From NCBI GenBank assembly GCA_039707655.1, contig CM077676.1, positions 433,915,379 through 433,979,378 on the forward strand: a stretch of DNA of 64,000 bases, written 5' to 3'. The notes beneath the pieces are model-generated. The model was given only the letters and a program-made list of their open reading frames with translations. It ran no database searches and had not been told where the DNA came from. Origin of the DNA: Elymus sibiricus. Lineage: Eukaryota > Streptophyta > Magnoliopsida > Poales > Poaceae. Positions 58,376 through 64,000 of this stretch are shown here, piece after piece. How positions within the stretch are numbered: position 1 is the stretch's first letter; every line of letters starts with the position of its first letter. The translations under genes and the position numbers were made by a program.

Positions 58376-60870
58376 TTAGTTCTTTCTCGCAACCCACGCT
58401 TGTGTGGGCAGCGCAGACCTCATCTGTCTTGACTGAGCAGGAACATTCCTTCGTTGGTCTCTGTAGTTTACCTGTTCATCTCGAGAGTAATCATATGAGT
58501 AAGCATTGAAATTATTCCCAGAGACATGAGCATAATGATTCGAGGAGATACGCATGTACTCCTTTTGTCGAGAGTTTGGCTGATATTTGTTCAAAGAAGT
58601 TGTACTGCCGTACTGTGAGTGATCATAATTTCCTCGAAGAGAATTACTCTCCACATTCAGGTTAGCGGTGACAGATAAACTTTCAATAGTGCACTTCTTC
58701 ACCCAGATTTGCTTCTTGGGTGACCCAGACCTGCAGTTAGTTCCAACATACCGAGCGAAAACCTTACCATTCTGTTGTTTGAACAATTTGTAGTTTGAGT
58801 CATCAGACTCGTCAGAAATAACAGGAATGGGTGAGTCATATCCGGACAGGAGCGCAGGTTCGAGAGTTTTGCTTTTGGCAAGAACCCAGCTCGTTCGAGG
58901 ATATTGCTCGGGGGTCCAGTATGTTCCGTCAACGTTGAGTTTCCTTTCGAAGCCCAATCCTTCTTTTCGGGGGTTTTTGTGCAGTATTGACTTCTTGAGC
59001 ACATCACATAATGTTTGATGTCCTTTGAGGCTCTTAAGCATTCTAGTCTCAAGCAAGTTCTTTAGCCTGCAATTTTCATCAGAAATAGCAACAAATTCCT
59101 CGGAGGAGGGGTTAGAGATATCATTCGAAGCAGTTGCAATATTATTGATGGTAGCATTGGATATTTTAGCAATAGAATCAGCATTGTTACGTTCCAGGCA
59201 TTTTGAGCAAGAAGGCACAAAATCATCAGAAAGGTTGATAGATTGCTCGGCGAAGAGAGAAGCTTTTTCTTTCGCAAGAACGTTATAAGATTCCTTCAGT
59301 GACTCGAGTTCTTGATTCCTGTTAAGGAGTTCATCTGATAAACTCTCGAAGTCGACTGTCAGAGAATCATATCGTTCGGAAAGATCATCAAACGTTGAAG
59401 AAAAAGCATTATGCTTTTCAGTCAACTCTTAATTCTTCTTCATCTCTTCAACCAGTAATCCTTCGGTTTTCCAGAGATTCATCTCAAGTTGTTCCAGCTC
59501 ATCTTGTTGAGATTTTGCAATCTTAACAAGTTTGGCAAGTTCAATGTATTCAGGGGTTTTGTGCTTTGCTGATACCTGATCCTTTGAAGTTTTTGCCATG
59601 AGACAGAATGCGATAGGTTCATCTTCACTTGAAGCATTTTCATCAGTGTCTGATTCGAAAGACTTCTCGGATGATTCATAGGCGACGAATGCATTGCCTC
59701 TTCCTAGATTTCTGTAGAACTCTTCGTCTTCTGATTCGGAATCAGATGATTCATCTTCAGATTCCATATTCATTTCTGCACACACACTCTAGTCAACTGC
59801 GATATCTTCTTCAGATTTGATTCAATGGTTGCTCTTGTTTGTACGTCAGTGACTGGTCTCGACGAAGAAGATGATGCGGTAGCTTCATTTTTCTTCGAGA
59901 GCTTAGTGTGACGATCCACTTGAATGAATACAGAGCAGTGTCGATTAGTCCATCTGTTGCTGTGTTTTTCATCTTGTTCCCAACAAGGACAGTCTGCTAT
60001 GAAGTGACCAGGTTGTTTGCACTTGAAGCACTTCATTTCTTTCGGAGGTAATTTCTTCGACGATCCAGGCGTGTCAACTTCATAGTCATTTGTGAGACAT
60101 AGATTCTGTCTTCTGAGATAGTTTAGTCTTTCAGTGAGCATTTCCATTTCTCTTGTGATAGAGTGTTGATTCTCGATATCTTCTTCTTGAGGACTGCCAT
60201 AGTGTGAGAGAACTTCTCCTTCGCTTTCCGAGGAGGATTCTTGCTGACCATTTTCAAGTTCCATCTTTTCTTCGTGAATGGATAGCAGCGTCATAACTTC
60301 GACGTAGTGAAGTTCTTCATAGTCTGGTCTTTGCTTGATTTCAGCCACGATTGGATCATAGGTTGCATCAAGAACGCTCAGCAGCTTGTTGACCACATCT
60401 TTATCGGTGATATCTGTTACATCTCGTTGACGAAGTCTTTCAACAATGTTTGTCAATCGATCGGTGAGTTCCATAACACTTTTCTTACGAAGACTTCTGA
60501 AACCAGCAAACATAGCACGAAGCATATCTGTGTTTCGATCTGTTCTGGCGATAAATTCTTCATGAACATCTTTGATGGCATCCCAGAGTTGCTTAGCAGT
60601 GTCTAGCTTTCCGAACCGAATGAACATATCTCTAGAGATGCTGTCAGAGATAATATCTTTTGCTTGAGCATCCAACCGTATCACAGCTTCATCGGAGGTA
60701 GGAGCGTCGGGGTGTTGAACAGTGTACCCATTTTCCACAACATTCCACAGTTCAATGTTGATGGCTTGAAGTCTGATTTTCATTCGATCTCTCCAGTAGA
60801 TATAATCATTTCCATCGAAGAAGGGAAATCTTTCAGAGTGCGAGGATCTACCTGCATACGACATACTCAA
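58376..60870 (-). pseudogene. Copia gag with long coiled-coil extension
   Basis: Starts MSMSYAGRSSHSERFPFFDG at 60870. It carries the UBN2/gag-type region (YWRDRMKIRLQAINIELWNVV, AKQLWDAIKDVHEE, RQRDVTDITDKDVVNKLLSVL) and a CCHC knuckle (CFKCKQPGHFIADC, about 60030-59990). A frame change near 59780 leads into an acidic stretch (SEDESSDSESEDEEF), and TAA at 59426-59428 breaks a coiled coil (LTEKHNAFSSTFDDLSERYD...). The last part has YVGTNCRSGSPKKQIWVKKC and ends PTQAWVARKN, the place where Sirevirus gag passes into protease. No DSG/DTG protease motif follows. Confidence 0.85.
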
Positions 60871-60917
60871 AACTCCAAGGTTGTTAGACCTTTAATAAGC
60901 AGAGACAGGGAGTACCA

Positions 60918-60929
60918 GCTCTGATACCA
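60918..60929 (-). other. Primer binding site, initiator-Met tRNA type
   Basis: TGGTATCAGAGC on the minus strand, two bases from the right LTR. This fixes the reading direction of the element. Confidence 0.92.
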
Positions 60930-60931
60930 AT

Positions 60932-62611
60932 TGTTAGGACCGAGAGTATATCGACCAGAGGGGGGGTGAATGGGAGATTCAAAAATTCTTCCGAATGTTT
61001 TGAACCAAACCCACACACAGCAACAGAAATAAAATTCGGTAGACAAGCGCTTGATTTAGCTCGTTATAGAGGACCAAATTTATCAACAAGGAATGCAGCA
61101 ATTTTATCACACGATGAATATCACAAGTCTGACATGGTCGATAGAAATGCAACTAATAATCAGGAGCACAGTTTCGATAGAAAAAGAGATATGACAGCGA
61201 TAGAAATGCACTGGGAATGATGACTAGGTGAATGAATATAGCATGAATGAAATCACAGTTGAACGACACTACGAAGTAAATCAGTCAGAGATGATGCAAT
61301 ATAATAACGATAATCTGACAGACAATTGAAGAACTGTGATTGATCAGATACAACTAACGGCACAGAGCACGAATGTAAACTGCTGAAGGAAATGCAGTAA
61401 TGTAAAGCGAACCAGTGGTGCTCGATGGCGACAGAAGGATTTGGTAGACCAGTTCGCCCTTCTGCCAAAGGACTACGTCTGGTTGGAGGGGTTGTGATTC
61501 AACACAGAGGATAAACTCTCCTCGCCCTGTTCTCCATCAACTTCGGAGCTGATCAGACTCCAGTTGATTTCACTCGTGGTAGATACTTGTCGGCGATCTC
61601 CAAACCTTCACTGAAGATAAACTCTCTTCAGTTCTCTTCGCGAACCACAATACTCTTGGTTGCTGAAGATCTCGCTCGGTGAAGACAATACTCTTCGACA
61701 GTCGAGCCGACACCTATCCGTCTAGAGAGTGGGCAGCTCTCAAGAGTAATAGGTACAAGAACCCTAACTCAGAACTACTGTGATGCTCAACCACTGTCTA
61801 AGTTTCGGCTCTTGATTTTTTTTTTCTCTCGGTGGATTTTAAACTCAAATCTCTCGGAGAGGGGTTGCTCAATCAATCTTCTCAGAAATCTTAAGCGGAG
61901 CAGCCAACGGGCAACGTTGGAGCGGGGTGGCTATTTATAGCCGCAGCCTTCCCTGATGGGAAATGACCAAGTTGGACATGTGGAGCAGCCAATGACCGAA
62001 TGACACGAGTCCAACGGTCGGAAATTGAGCACAACGGTAACATTACGTGCGGAGCAAGTAATGCTAACTCCTCAGTCCGAAAGATATCTCCTATAGCGAA
62101 GAAGAATAACATCTCTTGCTGGTAGGTAATCATTCGAAGCATAAAGAGATTTCTCTCGGTCTCGCATAGGATTTGGGCTAAGCATCATAGCGGATCTAAG
62201 CTTCGAGAACCTATACCCCTCTTAATAGTACGGAGGTCCTATGACTCAAATGAATGAAAGAAGAACGATGAAAAGAATGCTACGTCTTCACTTCATCTTC
62301 GTCTTCCATCGCTGCAGTCAATTTCTTCGGACGCTATCACCGAACCAATCGCTTCGCGTCAGCAATAAACTTTCGAGGGGTCATCTCCTTCACTTCATTC
62401 TTCTCGACAAACAGTCTGAAAGAATGTAGCTCATTCTTCTTCTTCGACGTAGATAATCTTCGGTGAAGTTCTTCGAACTGTTCACCTGAGATAGCATTCA
62501 CTTCGGCACTGCATGGACTCTTTCTCTCTGTGTGCACTAGCAAACAAATCAGTCCATGCCTATTTCTGTCAACAATCTCCAAAACACAGGAGGGCAAGTA
62601 TTGCACCAACA
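60932..62611 (-). repeat. 5' LTR (coding sense) of the pol-less retrotransposon
   Basis: TG...CA ends. The minus-strand TATA box GGCTATAAATAGCC lies around 61931-61940 and is intact here. Confidence 0.93.
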
Positions 62612-62785
62612 AAGAGGGTCGGTTGGAATTTCCGGTTCACATACCTCCTAGATAAAAATATCTATGTCAAGTTGGTCGGCATAATTGTCATAAACACTAA
62701 ATGAAACAAATAGTTATAAAAGATAATATACCACATCCGAATCATAGACCGGGCGAGAGCCGACGGGGACGGATATCAAAACCAT
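62612..62785 (-). pseudogene. Small coiled-coil gene of CACTA 2, 5' part
   Basis: Start MVLISVPVGSRPVYDSDV at 62785, GTATAT donor, then TCTAG acceptor and EVCEPEIPTDPL. The exon is then broken by the retrotransposon at the AAGAG duplication. Only conservative changes separate this exon 1 from that of CACTA 1. Confidence 0.75.
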
Positions 62786-63019
62786 GGCACTATATAATAA
62801 CAAACAATAATACAAGTAAGAAACTTATACGAGTAACTATCTAAATCATACAAGTAAGAATTTTTTTTTAAAAAAAGATAAGAACAAGAGGCTCACCACG
62901 GTGGTGCCGGCGACGAGATCGGCGCTGGCGAGAGAGAACAAAGTAGCACACACCTCCCACCTTCTATGAGGAAAAAACAAAGGAGAGGGCGGGCAGGGGC
63001 GAGGATATATATATAGGCA

Positions 63020-63303
63020 AATTTTTAGTCCCGGTTGGTGTCTAAAACCGGGACTGAAGACTAACTTTTAGTCCCGGTTGGAGACACCAACCGGGACTAA
63101 AGGGGTGCGATACCCTTTAGTCCCGGTTGGTGTCTGGAATCGGGACTAAAGGTCCCATTCGAACCGAGACTGATGCCTGCAGAGCCCGGCCGGCGTCCTA
63201 GCCGCTCGAACCGGAACTAATGCTCACATTAGTCCCGGTTCGTAACGCGACCGGCACTATTGCTCCGATCCGGGTAGAACGAAAGCCATGTTTTCTACTA
63301 GTG
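63020..63303. repeat. Right subterminal array and TIR of CACTA 2
   Basis: Palindromes of TTTTAGTCCCGGTTGGTGTC at 63025-63056 and 63065-63103, then single motifs to the TIR. A minus-strand TATATATATCC (63012-63022) next to it resembles the right promoter of CACTA 1. Confidence 0.85.
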
Positions 63304-63600
63304 ACAGTCCACAGTAGTCGACTGCATTCTATTGTTCCTTTCCCGTTTAATTAAAGTAGCTGATCTGATGCGCGGTATTATTATTCTTGGCGTCTTAAGA
63401 TTATTATGAGGTTGTTAGTCATAAGTATCATTCATCCTTTTGTTGGCCTATTGCCTACTCTGTCGTGTACCAGTATTATTTTGGAGCCCAGACTTTAATA
63501 TTTCAGACCTGGTTGGGTGAATTGGTCGTGAGTGTGCTGGTGCATTTTCCATGACGAAATCATCGTAGCATTACTATTTAATCTTTGTTTAGTATGACTG
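63304..63600 (+). other. Continuation of the DnaJ 3' flank
   Basis: After the ACA duplication the sequence is AT-rich with no frame, as expected of a 3' UTR and downstream region. Confidence 0.5.
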
Positions 63601-63926
63601 GAACGTGTTAATGGAATTTACTCTTATCAATGCCATTCTCGATGGCATCTCGATCTCGGCACCAATAGTAAAGCGAAGACTTTGCGGACCGTTGAAGCAG
63701 ATGCAGTTGCCAGGCGCGCGACGCACCACCGTTCCTTCCAGGCCCTTGTGAACCACGGTCGGTGTGGCACCGCATTGCCGTTGGCATATCGTTGTTCCCG
63801 AAATCCTTGAGTTGTACCAGCAAGCAGTCCAAGTGGGCACACGAAATAGTAACCACCTTCCTGCAGGAAGGTGTTGGTTAAACCAAGCGGCCTGATTGAT
63901 TGAAGGAGTCTTTCTCTCAATGACAT
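63589..63926 (-). other. Unrecognised minus-strand reading region
   Basis: Three overlapping minus frames of 82-99 codons lie here. The one starting MSLRERLLQSIRPLGL (63926) and the one with TTICQRQCGATPTVVHKG and GNCICFNGPQSLRFTIGA (63840-63589) look protein-like, with Cys-rich content. A frameshift or intron would join them. No family recognised. It could be the 3' end of the next host gene, which would lie convergent to DnaJ. Confidence 0.3.
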
Positions 63927-64000
63927 CTACTTAACGGCTAGTTGTTGAGGTGTAGTGCTCGTCTCTGAGGAGGACAGCTCTCGCGTGGCCGGGCCGGTCG

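Larger units (their letters stand above)
50870..62611 (-). mobile_element. Sirevirus-like Copia LTR retrotransposon without pol (11.7 kb)
   Basis: LTRs of 1,678 and 1,680 bp start TGTTAGGAC and end GCACCAACA; the 5 bp duplication AAGAG lies at 50865-50869 and 62612-62616. It reads on the minus strand: PBS beside the right LTR, gag, a gap where pol should be, an accessory reading region, then a polypurine tract beside the left LTR. Over the first ~545 bp I count ten LTR differences, mostly transitions, so the insertion is fairly recent. Without protease, integrase and reverse transcriptase it must have moved with enzymes from another element. Confidence 0.92.
40167..63303 (-). mobile_element. 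CACTA element 2, inserted in the DnaJ 3' flank and carrying a nested retrotransposon
   Basis: TIRs: CACTAGTAGAAAAAGGG on the left and the inverse of CACTAGTAGAAAACATGG on the right. The target duplication ACA is at 40164-40166 and 63304-63306. Without the inserted retrotransposon the element is about 11.4 kb. It has the same minus-strand gene order as CACTA 1: split small gene, TNP2 transposase, SPT6 fragment, central palindromes, Transposase_24-Ulp1 gene. Confidence 0.95.

Overview
This is plant nuclear DNA, almost certainly from a Triticeae grass (wheat, Aegilops or barley type). The LTR start TGATGGAAATATGCCCTAGA matches the BARE/WIS/Angela Copia group. The CACTAGTAGAAAA termini with TTTAGTCCCGGTTGG palindromes match the large Triticeae CACTA transposons. 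Spliced genes, frequent TATA boxes and deep transposon nesting fit. The species cannot be named from the sequence alone.

Layout. 1-1762: two right ends of CACTA elements separated by a Gypsy LTR fragment. 1921-2482: a solo LTR. 2842-4027: a Mutator-like element. 4644-5530: a hAT-like element. About 5697-6390: a retroposed transcript. 7193-7603: a long-TIR MITE. 9184-9905: remains of a B3-like gene. 10-13.2 kb: mostly unassigned sequence with local duplications. 13236-34259: an Angela-type Copia retrotransposon (target duplication CCTAT) sitting inside an older CACTA relic and itself split by CACTA element 1 (19320-31662, target duplication AAA). 34.6-36.5 kb: unassigned. 36563-38113: a broken F-box gene on the minus strand. 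38930-40134: the 3' part of a DnaJ (type I Hsp40) gene on the plus strand. CACTA element 2 (40167-63303, target duplication ACA) lies about 33 bp past the DnaJ stop, and an 11.7 kb LTR retrotransposon (50870-62611, target duplication AAGAG) lies inside it. DnaJ 3' flank resumes at 63304.

CACTA 1 and 2 share one gene plan, all on the minus strand: a small coiled-coil/membrane-anchor gene, a TNP2-type transposase, then a Transposase_24-Ulp1 fusion gene. Their decay is complementary. CACTA 1 keeps an apparently intact 7-exon fusion gene (1,076 codons) but a broken transposase. CACTA 2 has a 1,112-codon transposase frame with one internal stop but a broken fusion gene. CACTA 2 also carries a captured piece of the host elongation factor SPT6 (S1 and SH2 parts), of which CACTA 1 keeps only a ~54 bp scrap.

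The retrotransposon inside CACTA 2 has Sirevirus-like features: a Copia gag with zinc knuckle, an initiator-Met PBS and repeated polypurine tracts. It shows no protease, integrase, reverse transcriptase or RNase H. Instead it holds an unrelated multi-kilobase reading region preceded by its own TATA box and a probable 5' UTR intron. This pol-less element and the SPT6-bearing CACTA are the two most unusual objects in the window.
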